Assembly (NCBI GenBank): GCA_031835245.1
Contig: JAVKOQ010000012.1
Coordinates: forward strand, 136,501-200,500
Length of the DNA stretch: 64,000 bases
From: Balamuthia mandrillaris
Taxonomy: Eukaryota; Discosea; Longamoebia; Balamuthiidae
Direction: 5' to 3'
Below, in pieces: positions 11,442 to 22,589 of this stretch; the first letter of the stretch is position 1; every line of letters begins with the position of its first letter. Position numbers and translations under genes: made by a program. The notes below the pieces were generated by a model, which worked only from the letters and a program-made list of their open reading frames with translations, had not been told where the DNA came from and did not search any database.

Positions 11442-12219
11442 TCTCACCCCAAAACGCTGTGGGGTAGAAGCCTTTCAAGCAAAGCTTTTTTTGGCTTTTG
11501 GGGCTCCATTCATTCATTATAGAAAACAGCTCCTCGGGAATTAATCTTACTTACTTATTAAAGCAGCAAGCGGCTAAAATATCTACAAAAACCCTTATTT
11601 GGATGGAAGCTTGCATACGTAATGCAAATTATTAACTGGCAATCTAAATCCAATAAACTCATCGCTTTATTGCAGTTATATTTCATCCAAACAAATAAGG
11701 GCTGGGAAGCGAAACGGGTGCTTGTTCATTTTTTTTTAAAACCCCGTTTAGAAATTTTGAATAATCGACCATATATTCTGATAAATTTCCTTACTTATAG
11801 AAACGGGGAATGATTGCTTCGCCCCGAATGACGTCATCCCCTACAGCACAGCAGCAGCACAGACCGTGCAGCATGAGATGAAAGCCATCACCGCTGCTAC
11901 TACTACTCTATTCTATTTTAAGGGAGCGGCTAGCCACAGCACAGACGAAAGAAGCGCCCAGAGGTGCACCAGCACAACACACACACACACACCAAACCCA
12001 CCAAAACTACGTGGCAGACAGACGACTGAACACCCCCAAACACAGTGTAAAGCAACGTTAGGTTAGGTGGCAGGCACACTAGTTGGTTTCTTTCTGTCTT
12101 TTTTCTGTAGTTTCTTTGCTTCCCCCCTCACTCTCACTCGCTCACTCGCTCACTCGCATCCTTTGCTTCTGAATTTTTTTTTTAAGAAAAACCAAAACAA
12201 AACAGGATTTATGTAGTAG
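11442..12219. promoter_or_regulatory. Divergent promoter region between the monooxygenase and C2-ankyrin genes
   Basis: No gene is visible in these 778 bp. An imperfect inverted repeat (CCCTTATTTGGATGGAA at about 11590, partner ending near 11702) and a second short one (CCCCGTTT ... AAACGGGG, about 11743-11808) make the left half hairpin-prone. A perfect TGACGTCA palindrome lies at 11829-11836. A short CA run (about 11980-11993) and a run of CTCACTCG units (about 12130-12157) precede the C2-ankyrin start. Confidence 0.5.
11829..11836. promoter_or_regulatory. Perfect CRE-like palindrome TGACGTCA
   Basis: TGACGTCA is the full binding site of CREB/ATF-type bZIP factors. It lies between two divergent genes, about 390 bp from either start. 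Function here is inference; the 8-mer could occur by chance. Confidence 0.35.
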
Positions 12220-14404
12220 ATGGAGGTGGACAGTGGCAAACACAAACAAAAAGCAAAGTCTCCACGAGGAGGAGGAGGAGCAAAACAAAAGAGTGCTGGC
12301 AGGAGCAACTCGCCACCACCCCCAACAGGGAAAGAAGAGTCTGCCACGACCACAGCAGTGCTGCCCACTGTCACCATCCAGGAAGCTCCTCGCGTTCACC
12401 ATGTACATACTAACAACAACAATGACGACGACACAAAGCAAACATACAAAGACGCAAAGGAAGAAAACGAAGAAGCAGAGATGGAGGAGATAAGAGGAGC
12501 CAAAGCGCCCAGGCGGAGTCTGGACTCCAGCCTCCAAGCAGAGAGCAACAAACGGCGGTACAAGCACAGCAGGAAGAAGAGCCTTGACTCTGCCCTCCAC
12601 TCTGGCATCGGCAAGGTCAAGCGTCAGAACGGCAAGGTGGCTGAGAAACGCAGCTCGCCGGACCTGGAGTCGCTGCACTTGGAAGAGGAGCAGCGCAGCA
12701 AGAGCCCCAAAAGCAAGAAGAAGGGCAAGAAGCCCACCCACAGAAAGGCCAGCGCTGAGGACGGCACTCGCTCCGCTCCCCTCTTAGGAACAGGCCAATC
12801 CGGAACCTCAGAGAAGCAGAGCTCGAGCAAGTCACGCACTACAAAAAAGAACCGAAACGTACACCACTATTTCGTTTTGCGCAGTACGCTCTATGCTCTC
12901 CATTTTCTCACCTCTCTCTCCATCTCTTCATGTTTGGCATTTTGTTGTTTTTCGTCCTCCTCTTTCTCACGAATGTTCGTTGATACTCAGTTGAAGAGGC
13001 TAAGAATTTGCGAAAGTCAGACATGCTATTAGGTGAGTAACAAGCACGCATTGTTATCAACAAACGAGTATCCTCATCTGACATACATACATTCATTTCA
13101 TTTTGTGGGCAGGACGTTCCGATCCATACTGCTACTTTGATATCATTCCAGCAGGAATTATAGGAGCCCGAACTGCTACCATAAGACGGACTCTAAACCC
13201 TCAGTGGCGAGAACAGTTTGTTGGGTATGATATCGATCTTGAGAGGAGAGGACATTGAGGTGAAGAGGATAGAAATGGAATTATGGCTGAGACTTGTTTT
13301 TTAAAAAAAACAGACATAGGTATTTTGGATTGGATGGAGAGCCAAAGCCAAAGAGTTTTGTGATTACAGTAATGGATTACAATTCTCTTTCTGCAGATGC
13401 TTTCCTTGGGAAAGCTACCATTCCCTTTACGGAAAGCTTTGATCGGTGGTTTCCTCTAGAAGGAGAGAGGGCGGAGGGCAAAATACGGATAGTTCTAACA
13501 TTTTTCACTAGCGAGGTTTGTCTGCCATTATATCGTTTTATCTTTTTCTTGTTGTTCTTGTTCTTCTTGTTCTTCTTGTTCTTGTTCTTCTTCTTGTTCT
13601 TCTTGTTCTTGTTCTTCTTCTTCTTGTTCTTGTTCTTCTTCTTGTTCTTCTTCTTCTTCTCTTCTTTTTCTTCTTCCTCCTTAGATATAGGTTATATCTC
13701 CACTATAGGATGGGCGGGAATTAGCCAAGATTTTGAAAGAAGAGACTGATATACAAAGTATGGAACACAAATGGGCAGAGGCTGTGAACGCGCTAAACGA
13801 GCGTTCAGAGGACTCACAACAAACAAAACGGTCGGCAGCGGGTGAGAGCGAGGCGGCCGGAACAAGCACAGAGGAGCCCGCAGAAGGAGTGGAAGATAAT
13901 GGAAGGCCATGCATTCCCGTGTGGGACATGCCATGCTTCCTTTCCATAGATAAGATATGGACTCCCTTCCAATATGCTGTCTCCAAAGACAACATGGCGC
14001 TGGCTTCCTTCCTCGCCAAGGAATGCTCCTGCAACATCAACGCAAGGGACCAAACAGGCAATACAGCACTCCATATTGCTGCTGTTAAGAGATTAAATGT
14101 ACGTGCTGAATTTACTTTCTCTTTTTCTTTCTCTCTATTGCTCTCTTCACAACTTTGCATTTAAATATTCTCAAACTTTTTGTTTTGTTGGGTGGATGCA
14201 GAGCCTCATCAAATACCTTATACGGCTTGGCGTAGATCCCAAGGTTCGTTCACCTGTACAAGAACTTGCATATGTCTTAATCGCGCAACTCACCACCTTC
14301 TTCTCTCCTCCTTTAAGGCCGCGAACTACTTGGGCGGAAAGGACTACAAAGCAATGCTAGTGATGTACCAAGACGAGGAGGAGGAAGGGAGCTTCTATCT
14401 TTAG
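12220..14404 (+). CDS. C2 domain and ankyrin-repeat protein with basic, low-complexity N-terminus
   Basis: Seven exons, 12220-12858, 12999-13032, 13113-13224, 13314-13515, 13709-14098, 14202-14243 and 14318-14404, give 501 residues. The first 213 are Lys/Ser-rich and likely disordered, with two RRSLDSSL/RKKSLDSAL repeats. A C2 domain follows (about 214-330): AKNLRKSDMLLGRSDPYC, TLNPQWREQF, and VITVMDYNSLSADAFLGKA. The Asp residues needed for Ca2+ in SDPY and MDYNS are present, so calcium-dependent membrane binding is likely. The C-terminal part has one to two ankyrin repeats (TPFQYAVSKDNMALASFL, GNTALHIAA, KYLIRLGVDPK). For exon 2 the acceptor at 12998 is chosen because the stronger-looking one six bases... 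upstream (after 12990) gives an early stop. Partners are unknown. Confidence 0.75.
13549..13678. repeat. (TTC/TTG)n pyrimidine-rich microsatellite in an intron
   Basis: Irregular TTC with TTG interruptions inside intron 4 of the C2-ankyrin gene, pyrimidine-rich on the sense strand. Confidence 0.9.
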
Positions 14405-14680
14405 CACCACACACACACAAAAATCACCAAACATTCATGAGGGGCATTGCGCGAGGAGTCTTATTCATTTGTCATGTCGACGTGAATATCGTAGTCGATA
14501 AAAGGCAAAGTTTAACCAAAAAAAAATATTCTTCCACGATTTTTTTTGCCCCAACCAAAAAGAAAAACTCCTTTATTCAACAACAACGGTAAGAAGGAGC
14601 TTGGCTCAGATTCTTCCTGCCACTGCAGCGGTTTTACGGAACTTCCAGGTAGAGAGCGTCAACGTAGCAACAAAAAAATA

Positions 14681-15223
14681 ATGTCGCAAGAAGGAGAATC
14701 GCAGCCACAAGCAACCCAAGATCACATCTCTCTGAAAGTAGTGAGCCAGGTTGGTCTGATTATTTTCAAGCACCTGTCGCCACCGACAATCCTTTTTTTT
14801 TTCCCCTTGTTTGTTGGTATGATGGTTGTTAAAAACGTATGTACATCCGCATTCAGGATGGAAATGAGGTGTACTTCAAAATCAAGCGCAACACTGCACT
14901 GAAGAAGCTGATGGATGCTTATTGTTCTCGCCAAGCCATGAGCCCTGATTCTGTTCGTTTCTTGTATGATGGTTCTAGGGTACAACCTGATCAGACACCC
15001 AAAGAGGTTCGACTAACACTCCCTCAACTGCTAACGAAAACTTTGCACCACTAATACCCTCCCCTTTGATTTTTAATAAACAGCTTGGAATGGAAGAAGG
15101 AGACATTATCGATGCAGGTTCGTCTACACTGTCACTCACCACGCTCTCTCACTTTCTGGCGGCTTACGTTTGTTTTTTTTTTTCTTCAAACGTGTAGTGC
15201 TGCAACAAACCGGAGGCTGCTAA
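14681..15223 (+). CDS. sumo: SUMO (small ubiquitin-like modifier)
   Basis: Four exons, 14681-14749, 14857-15006, 15084-15117 and 15198-15223, give a 92-residue precursor. It matches SUMO throughout: ISLKVVSQDGNEVYFKIKR, the SIM-binding groove region LKKLMDAYCSRQ, VRFLYDGSRV, TPKELGMEEGDIIDAV and the terminal QQTGG. The C-terminus is Gly-Gly-Cys-stop, so maturation by a SENP/Ulp protease needs to remove only one residue. SUMO is conjugated to lysines of many, mostly nuclear, proteins. A possible SUMO-acceptor lysine in the short N-terminal tail is not evident, so chain formation is uncertain. The third exon is only 34 nt. A copy of the ATGTCGAC motif lies at 14474-14481, 200 bp before the start. 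Confidence 0.96.
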
Positions 15224-15793
15224 CTCTATTTTGCTGACCCACTTAGCCACCGATTCCCCCATTCCTTGCACATAAAAAAAAGCCGCCTGCCAACTTACCC
15301 ACTATTTATCCTTTTGGTTTTTGTTTTTCCTCAGTAGTAGCACTCAACTCGACCCTCCTATACCTCTTCGTCCCAATACTCACACTTTAACACTTGGTTG
15401 AAACATTTCAACCAAGTGGGAACGAAGAAAAGCTTTGAATGCGATTAAAGGGGGCAGAGTCCTTTGTGCTTAGCTATTCTATTATTTCAGTTTATTCAAA
15501 AATCCTCTTCGTCCATATTACCGTCGTTCTCTTCTCATGGAACTTCAAGACCAAACACGCCTTATGTTGCAGCACGCAGCATGCCAAAGCAGTCAAGGAT
15601 TGTTGCTTTTCTCTAGAACGCGAAAGGCATGAACTACGAATTTGCTATCGAGTGAGTGGAAGCGACGAGAACGAGAGAAGAAGTAGAGAAGTAGAGGAGA
15701 AGAAGAGCACTGCTGCGAGTAACTTACCTCTTTTGAAGGTGGTCACATGCACTTACACTTTGCCTCTTTCGTAAACATCGATGCAACCACGTT
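15224..15793. other. Convergent 3' intergenic region between SUMO and the ZNHIT3-like gene
   Basis: Both neighbours end here. A perfect 13-bp inverted repeat lies at 15391-15418. The open frame at 15439-15774 has no family resemblance and looks like chance. I see no RNA gene. Confidence 0.5.
15391..15418. repeat. Perfect 28-bp palindrome (13-bp arms, 2-nt centre)
   Basis: CACTTGGTTGAAA at 15391-15403 and its exact reverse complement at 15406-15418, separated by CA. It would form a stable hairpin in RNA or a cruciform in DNA. Confidence 0.9.
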
Positions 15794-16533
15794 TTAGATG
15801 GTGCACATGCCATTTTCATCGCGCACGCCTATGACGCGCAGCATTTGGTCAGCCACAGCGGCAAAGGCTGGGTTTTGCTGGAGAGCCTCCCTCAGCCTGG
15901 CCGCTGCCTGCATGCTGCCCGCCTCCCCACCTTTGCTCAGCTCCACGCACAGCTGACGTACCGCAGGGTCCTTTAGCCCGTCCCGCACCGCCTCCGACTC
16001 TCCTACCAATGCGTGCGTCGAGTGAGAGAGGGGAAGGAGCATGTTGGGTTGAATGTGGTAGGAGCCATGTCACAATGTGAAAAGGGGAAACGGGTACCTA
16101 GACGCTCAAGTTGTGGTGTGGTGACAGTGAATATGCGGGCAAGCGCTGGAGGGTGTGGAGAGGTGCGCCTCCGGCTTGAGTACCCATGGTGGGAGGAGTC
16201 TGGGTGCTGAGAGGGACCGGGTGCCGGCCGTTCCGAGCATGGTTGTTCTACAATGTGCGAGCAGCGAGGAAGCGCGGAAAGTGAGAAGTTGCCAAAAGGT
16301 AAAAACAGAGGAAGATGATAGAACATACCTTTGTGCTTCCGAAAACACACCACAGAGCAACTTAGGAGGATCAAGCAAGCATTTAGTGCGGAGGTGAAAA
16401 GGAAGGTAGAAGTCTGCACATGAGATGGTACGTACTAGTTCAAGAAACACTTGGGGCACTTATACTTGGCCGTCCCGTTCTCGCACACTTGGCACAAAAC
16501 CCCGCCAGCGGGCTGCTGCTGCTTCTGACTCAT
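15794..16533 (-). CDS. HIT-type zinc finger protein (ZNHIT3-like)
   Basis: Four exons, 16533-16436, 16360-16329, 16247-16098 and 16002-15794, give 162 residues. The zinc finger is split over exons 1 and 2: CQVCENGTAKYKCPKC then CSVVCFRKHK, which has the spacing of the HIT finger (Cys pairs then Cys-Cys/His). The 32-nt second exon is needed to complete it. The middle is Pro/Ser/His-rich. The C-terminal helical part (LKDPAVRQLCVEL, LREALQQNPAFAAVADQML) resembles the ZNHIT3 C-terminal domain that binds NUFIP1/Rsa1-type partners. Inferred role: box C/D snoRNP assembly with the R2TP machinery. It shares a 249-bp divergent promoter with the mitochondrial carrier gene. Confidence 0.82.
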
Positions 16534-16782
16534 CGCGCCACTACTTTTTTTTTGGGCTTGCTCAGAACTTCTTCGTGCCGTCATGAGCAAGGCAAGAACT
16601 GACGAGAAGAAATGGCAAGAGAAAAAAGGGCAGCAAAAATGTCCCTGCGCTTCCCTGCTACTTTTAGCAGGTAAAATAAATGTGGACAAGGACCATTGTC
16701 AAACCAAACCATTGCGCGTTGGTCGATTATGTAGACAATTGTGGCGGACAAAACAAATAAAAAAAAGTGCGCATAGAAGAAG

Positions 16783-18121
16783 ATGACGGAAGTGGCTGCC
16801 GCCGCCTCCGACCCGCAGAAGCGTAGCGGTGGGACTGGGGATGGGAAGGCCCCCAAGTCGTTGGGGTGGGAGGACATAAACTCCACCAAGTTCTTGTTGT
16901 GGGTCACGTTCTTTGACTTTGCGTTGGAGGGAGGTCTTAACTATCCGTGAGTAGTCGCTACTTCTACCCCCTCGCTCTCTGTTTTCGCTGTTTACTGCTA
17001 TTCTCACTGAGGATTTATCTCCTAGCCTTGACCTGGTCAAAACGCGGTTGCAGGTTCAATCTCCGGTAGGTGTCTCACTGGATCTCACTCTCCGAACAAC
17101 GTTCGCTCATCCCTCCAACTCCGGTGTTTTTTTGTTTGTTTGTGGAACAGGCGTACAAGAGCATATTGCCTCAGTACACAGGAGTCATGCACGCTATGCG
17201 CACTATTCTGAAGCAGGAGGGACCGCGTGGCCTATGGAAAGGCTTTATAGTTTCTTCGGTGGGCTATGTGCCGACTCAGCTTGCCTACTATGGCACCTAC
17301 GAGCTGGGCAAGCAAAAGCTCAAACAGCTGAAACGAGCCCTTGTGGATAAGTATCCTAACCTTAAGGCCCATTCTTCGCAACTTGGTTCGTGTTCTCTCT
17401 ACCCTGCTCTCTTTTGCTCTCGTTGCCCTCTGCTGTCGTTCTTTTTCTTCTTTGTGCTTGCTATAAGACCTAACCTTAAAAATACTCTCCCTCTCCTCTC
17501 ACATGACATAAAATCTGTTAGACGTATTGGTCACATTCACTGCTGGAGGTCTTGCTGAAGTTGGAGCGGGCTGCATTTGGGTGCCTCTGGACGTGGTTTC
17601 TCAACGGCTACAGATCCAAGGTCCATCTCGGAAGCTACAAATGTACAAAGGCGGCTTCGGTAACTTATTGTTTCTCCGGTTCTGTTGTTTATTTTTTTCT
17701 CATGCCGCAAACCTCCATAGATGCTTTTCGAAAGATCATTCAAACAGAAGGCATTCAAGGTCTCTATTATGGCTACGGAGCTTCTATGTTGTCCTACGTC
17801 CCCGCATCAGCTGTATCGTGGGCGACATACGAGCTGGTCAAACAAAAACTTTACAAGTATCACGTGGATCGCGTGCCCGCATATCTAAAGAGCAAGTTGC
17901 CGTTCTCTCGTCTCTCTGCCGCTCCACCTCCTGCTTCTTCTTCTTCTTCGGCCACTCCTTTGCCAACTCCAACAACAGCTGCTGCCGAGATATCCACAGT
18001 GCCAACACAACAAAAGAAAGTGAAACCCAAAGAAAGCCACTTGGTCAACTTCATTGCTGGCATAACAGCCGGCATTCTCTCTTCCGTAGTCACCAATCCG
18101 CTTGATGTTGCCAAGGTTTCT

Positions 18122-18165
<44 letters not shown>

Positions 18166-18575
18166 TTATCGCATTCTCCTCCTCCTTGGTTGTTTCTTAC
18201 GTTTGGTTTTTACAGACTCGCCTACAAGTGGATACATTCTTGCAGCAACACACACTACGGTCAGAGCCACCGATCCATCATACGCTCTCCCAATCAGAGG
18301 TCAACAAAGGCACAAAGATAGTACGGCGGAAGTACAAAGGCACCCTCTCCGCCCTCAAGTTGATGGTGCGGGAGGAGGGCATCCGCTCTTTGGGCAAAGG
18401 GCTCATGGCGCGCATCCTTTTCTACTCCCCTATATCCGGTTTGGCCTACAGCGTTTACGAGCTCTCCAAAATGTTGAGCAAAAACCCTCCTCCTCCTTCT
18501 CCTCCTGCTGCCCCTCTCTCAACCCTCTCTCCTTCCTCCTCTGTTGATCATTTGGATACCAACACAAGTTCTTGA
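16783..18575 (+). CDS. Mitochondrial carrier family protein (SLC25A44-like)
   Basis: Six exons, 16783-16946, 17026-17065, 17151-17385, 17522-17659, 17721-18115 and 18216-18575, give 443 residues. Three carrier repeats are visible with PLDLVKTRLQ, a variant VPLDVVSQRLQ and NPLDVAKTRLQ, each followed by the EG...G helix turn (EGPRGLWKG, EGIQGLYYG, EGIRSLGKG). The second repeat motif PLDVVSQRL and the general order are like SLC25A44, the inner-membrane branched-chain amino acid carrier; the substrate is inferred. Insertions rich in Ser/Pro/Thr lie before the third repeat and in the last matrix loop, making it longer than the usual 300 residues. An unusually long (CT)n tract fills the start of the last intron (about 18121-18163). 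Confidence 0.85.
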
Positions 18576-18749
18576 TGAACCATTTATCATTCTTCCCTCT
18601 CTTCCTCTCTCTCTCTCTCTCTCTCTCTCGCCAGCTTTACGGCAAACTCTTGGCGTTCACTGAACTGAAAACCGCGCTGCAGTCCATTCGCAAAAGAGAA
18701 AGCAAAGAAAAGTAATCTCTCTTGCTGAGAAAGCAAAGAAGAGTTGGCC

Positions 18750-19607
18750 ATGCAAGCAGTGGGGCATGGAGGTGGCAAGGGTGAATGGCAGGAACGGATC
18801 ATCTTCGACCCGGGCCGTTATCCCAAACAAAAGGACGCAGCGGCAGCATTGGAGAGGTTCCTAGTGGAGTACCCTCCTTCACGCACCTCCAACCAAAGGG
18901 CAGGTTAGTTACAGGGATTCCTAAGAGAAGCGGTAGCGGTGTTTAATCTTATCACGCCCATCGGATGATCGCTAGCATGGGTGCAGGTACATGCCAGAGG
19001 TCACCTCAAAGCAAAGATGAACGTGGAGCAAGATGTGGAGGGGGCGGTCTCGGAGTGGCGGCGGCTCGTGCAGAGCGGCAAGGAGGCCTTGTCGGTGGAG
19101 ACGACCAGCCGTTTGGCCAAAAAGTACAACGTGCTGGTGGGCAAGTGGCTCCTGTTCCCTCCTCCCGCCGCAGTTGATTCGCTTTGGGCCATGGTTGGTG
19201 TCTGTTTGTCGTCTTGTGGCTGGTCTCTCATCCCATGCCTTTTTGATTGGTTTGTGACACAGATAGCAAGAGGGACAGTGGAAGGCAGCCTTGGATCATG
19301 TAGTGCCAAAGTGAGCACTGTCCCCAACAACAGCAACAGCAACAACAACGAAGAAGACAGCAACAAAAACTTTGTGATGTGTGTCTACACGCATGACTTC
19401 ACGGACCACGCCCATGTGCTGCAGGTCCGGCAAGCCCTCCACGAGATCCTGCAAGATCTCTGTGCAGCCGCCGGTTGCGAGAAGAAGCGAGGCCGCGCGA
19501 CCTGCGCTCACAAGGCTAAGCTTCCCTACAAGCCGGACATCCACACCTACCTCAACATCTACAAGAACAACGCGTGGGGCATCCCTCCCGCCCTCTTCTA
19601 CCGCTGA
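18750..19607 (+). CDS. UPF0696 family protein (C11orf68/BLES03-like)
   Basis: Three exons, 18750-18903, 18976-19193 and 19263-19607, give 238 residues. The conserved family blocks are present: FLVEYPPS, the WVQVHARGH segment, LAKKYNVLVGKWLLF, IARGTVEGSLG, VMCVYTHDFTDHAHVL and the C-terminal YKPDIHTYLNIYKNNAWG, matching human C11orf68 (YKPDVYTYLGIYRANRW). The fold is related to eIF4E-like proteins in the solved BLES03 structure, but no firm function is known. The acceptor at 18975 was chosen because it restores the conserved Trp. A Gln/Asn/Glu-rich insert sits before VMCVYT. The 174-bp gap to the carrier gene holds a (CT)n tract. Confidence 0.85.
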
Positions 19608-19797
19608 AAATTAAAAAAACCAAACACGCTCGATTCGAACCTGCGGCACGGTCGACAGTATATCTGATCTGTCATGGGTCGTCCCGAGAGAGCCCGTAAC
19701 TCTTGTTTTTTGTAGACATGTAAACAGAAACAAATAAAAAGGAAGCACACCACTGGGCCCTTCATCCTGCCTGCCTGGCCTGCCTGGTGCTGCCGTA

Positions 19798-20458
19798 ATG
19801 AACCAACCTTCGGAGGAATATCGACATGTTTGGCTGGTGGGCGCCTCCTCTGGCATAGGGGAAGCGCTTGCCAAGCAGCTGTTTCGCTCGGGGCTGCCAT
19901 CCAGGAAACACGGCCGCAAGGTCAGGCTATCCCTCAGCGCGAGGAGGGAGGAGGTGCTGGCTCGTTTGGTCAAGGACTTGGTGGCTGAGAGCGACGACCT
20001 CACGTCGGCCAGGAGCAGCGGCAGGGTGGGCTATGCCCCCATGGACAGCACCAAGGAGGAGGAAGTGAGGCAGGCCCATAGCCTCATCGTCAAGGAGCGA
20101 GGTCCCGTGGACGTGCTCATCTACTGCACTGGCATCAACAATGGGGACCGCCTAATACGGGACATGAGCATGGAGCAGGTGCGGCATATTGTCGATACCA
20201 ACTTCACTGGTTTGATGTGGTGTACGCTGTTGGTGCTGCCGGACATGAGAGCCAAGGCACACGGCCATATCGTTGGCATCAACTCGCTGGCGAGCAGACG
20301 AGCCGTGCCCAAGACTGGCGTTTATGGCTCCACCAAAGCCGCCATGACGCTGTTCCTCGATACCCTGCGCATTGAGGAGGGGCACCATGGTATCCATGTC
20401 ACCGATGTGCTGCCTGGCTTCGTGGTTTGCATTCCCTCTTCTCTTTTCTCACTCCTCT

Positions 20459-20504
<46 letters not shown>

Positions 20505-20739
20505 GTGACAAAAGCGCACCCACATACAGGATACACCAGCCATAGAAACACTCGACCACCCAAAGCCATTTATGATAACTTCGGAGCAAGCGGCCTCCAT
20601 CATCCTTAGGGGCGTGGCCCAACGGAAGCGCACGGTGGGCTTCCCTTGGCTCATCGATTGGCTGACATGGCTGAGCATGCTCTTTGTCCCCTTTTTCATT
20701 TGGGCCTTTCTCTTCCGCCGTGTGTTGGCCTTGTGTTGA
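19798..20739 (+). CDS. Short-chain dehydrogenase/reductase with C-terminal membrane anchor
   Basis: Two exons, 19798-20424 and 20515-20739, give 283 residues. The cofactor loop is GASSGIGEAL (about 16-25), then a DVLIYCTGI beta-4 segment, the NFTG...N region, the catalytic Ser in INSLASRRAV and the YGSTKAA motif (Tyr and Lys). The C-terminal exon codes for a hydrophobic stretch (WLIDWLTWLSMLFVPFFIWA) that should anchor the enzyme in a membrane. It is of the classical DHRS7-like type; an NADP-dependent lipid or steroid substrate is likely but not determinable. The single intron is almost entirely pyrimidine with a (CT)n run. A TGTCGAC motif (minus strand) lies at 19647-19653 in the upstream gap. 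Confidence 0.85.
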
Positions 20740-20969
20740 GTGCATAACAACCAAAAAAATAACAACCCAAAAACGTGGTGCTACCGGTTGTTCAGCAGGA
20801 GAAAAGTTGGCCTGCCAAGAGTTCTGTGAAGTGTTGGTGCGCAACAACTCCGTTCCATCACGATGCTTTGGTGGTCCGCAGAAATATATAACCGTCGCGC
20901 TATATTGCAACGAAAAGAAACGAAAAGAACAAGGCTCAAAGCTGCAGCGCATAAGAAAACATTGAAAGC

Positions 20970-22552
20970 ATGGAAAAGTCCTTTTCGTCGTTGGACTTGC
21001 ACGACTCCGTGTCTTCCTCGGATGAGGACTTGGGCGTGGACGTGCCCTTCCTAGAGGACACCGATGAGGCCGCCGGTGCCGTTACACCTCCTGTCCGTTC
21101 CGACGACGAAGAGAACGAGGACGGAGGGTCCTCTTCTTCTTCTTCGGTGGATCCGCGCTCTGCCTACAAGACAAACTATGAGATCGACCCGAAGGATCTC
21201 AAGCTGGACAACTTGATCGGAAGCGGCGCCTACGGCAAGGTTTACCGCGGCAAACTGCACGGCAAAGACGTTGCCATCAAGAAGCTCACCACCAAATTCT
21301 TGGACGAGAAGGCCCTCTCCAACTTTCTCAAAGAGGTCGACATCTTATGGTAACAGCTTTCTCCCTTCTTCTTCTTTCTCATCCTCTCTCTCATCCATTT
21401 TTTTTAAAACAAATCTAGCTCGCTGAGACACCCGAACGTAATTCTGTTCATGGGAGCGTGCACCACTCCCGGCAACTTGACCATCATAACGGAGCTGATG
21501 CCAAGGGGCAGCGTCTCTGACCTGTTGAAGAGCAAAGACGTGAACCTGACCTTCAAGAACAAAATGAAGCTGGCCAAGGACGCCGCCCTTGGCATGAACG
21601 CCTTGCACAACAAGAAGCCGCCTATCCTTCACCTTGACCTCAAGAGCGCCAACATTCTTGTAGATGAGAACTGGGAAGGCAAAGTTGCTGACTTTGGTAT
21701 ATATATTTCTTGTTCTTCTTGGTCTTCTTCTTCTTCTTGTTCTTGTTCTTCTTCTTCTTCTTGTTCTTCTTCTTCTTGTTCTTCTTCTTCTTCTTCTTCT
21801 TCTTCTTCTTCTTCTTCTTCTTCATTACTCGCTTTCTTATTTCTGTGTTTTACATATGCTCTTCGTCCGTTTTGTTGCTCGTTGCGGTAACAGGTCTTTC
21901 AAAGGTATGTTTTCTATTTTCCAACCAACGTAGTGTGCTCCTTTCTTCTTGGTTCTGACTCTTTTCTCTCTGTCTCTCTCTGTCTCTCTGTCTCTCTCTG
22001 CTTGGCATTCATAGATCAACCTCACGGGGACGAACAGAGGACTGCTGGGCTCGCCCGTCTACATGTCGCCAGAGATGTTGCTGAACCTGGAGTACGATGA
22101 GAAGACGGACATCTACTCTTTCGGCATGGTGCTCTACGAGATGCTCTCCGGGGAGGAGCCCTTCAAGGGCCAGTTCTCCGACATGACGGAGCTCATCAAC
22201 GGCGTGGTGAAGCAGAACCAACGGCCAGAGTTGCCGCCCTGCCCTCGCCGCCTGGCCAAGCTCATTCAGTCCTGTTGGGATACGGTGCCCTCCAAGCGGC
22301 CTTCCTTTGAGGACATGCTGACCTCCAAAGTGTTCGACAAGGTTATCGTGGAGGCCCTCCTGACCGACAAGAGGGGCGCTGCCCTTTGGCAAAAGAACTT
22401 TTTGGGACAGGACGCCGCGCCGTGGGCCAAGTTCCAAAAGGCCTATTACAAGTACTTTAACCTCTCGCCCAAGATTGTGGACACCAAAGGCGAGACCAAG
22501 ATACAGTGTCTCAAAATTCTTATTGGTTTGTGTTCCCTCCCTCCCTCCCTTC

Positions 22553-22589
<37 letters not shown>

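Noticed and set aside
19618-19700. tRNA-like B-box (GGTTCGAATCG) on the minus strand followed by a T-run
   Set aside because: No matching T-stem, no acceptor stem partner and no A-box at the right distance. Most likely chance sequence in the gap before the SDR gene.
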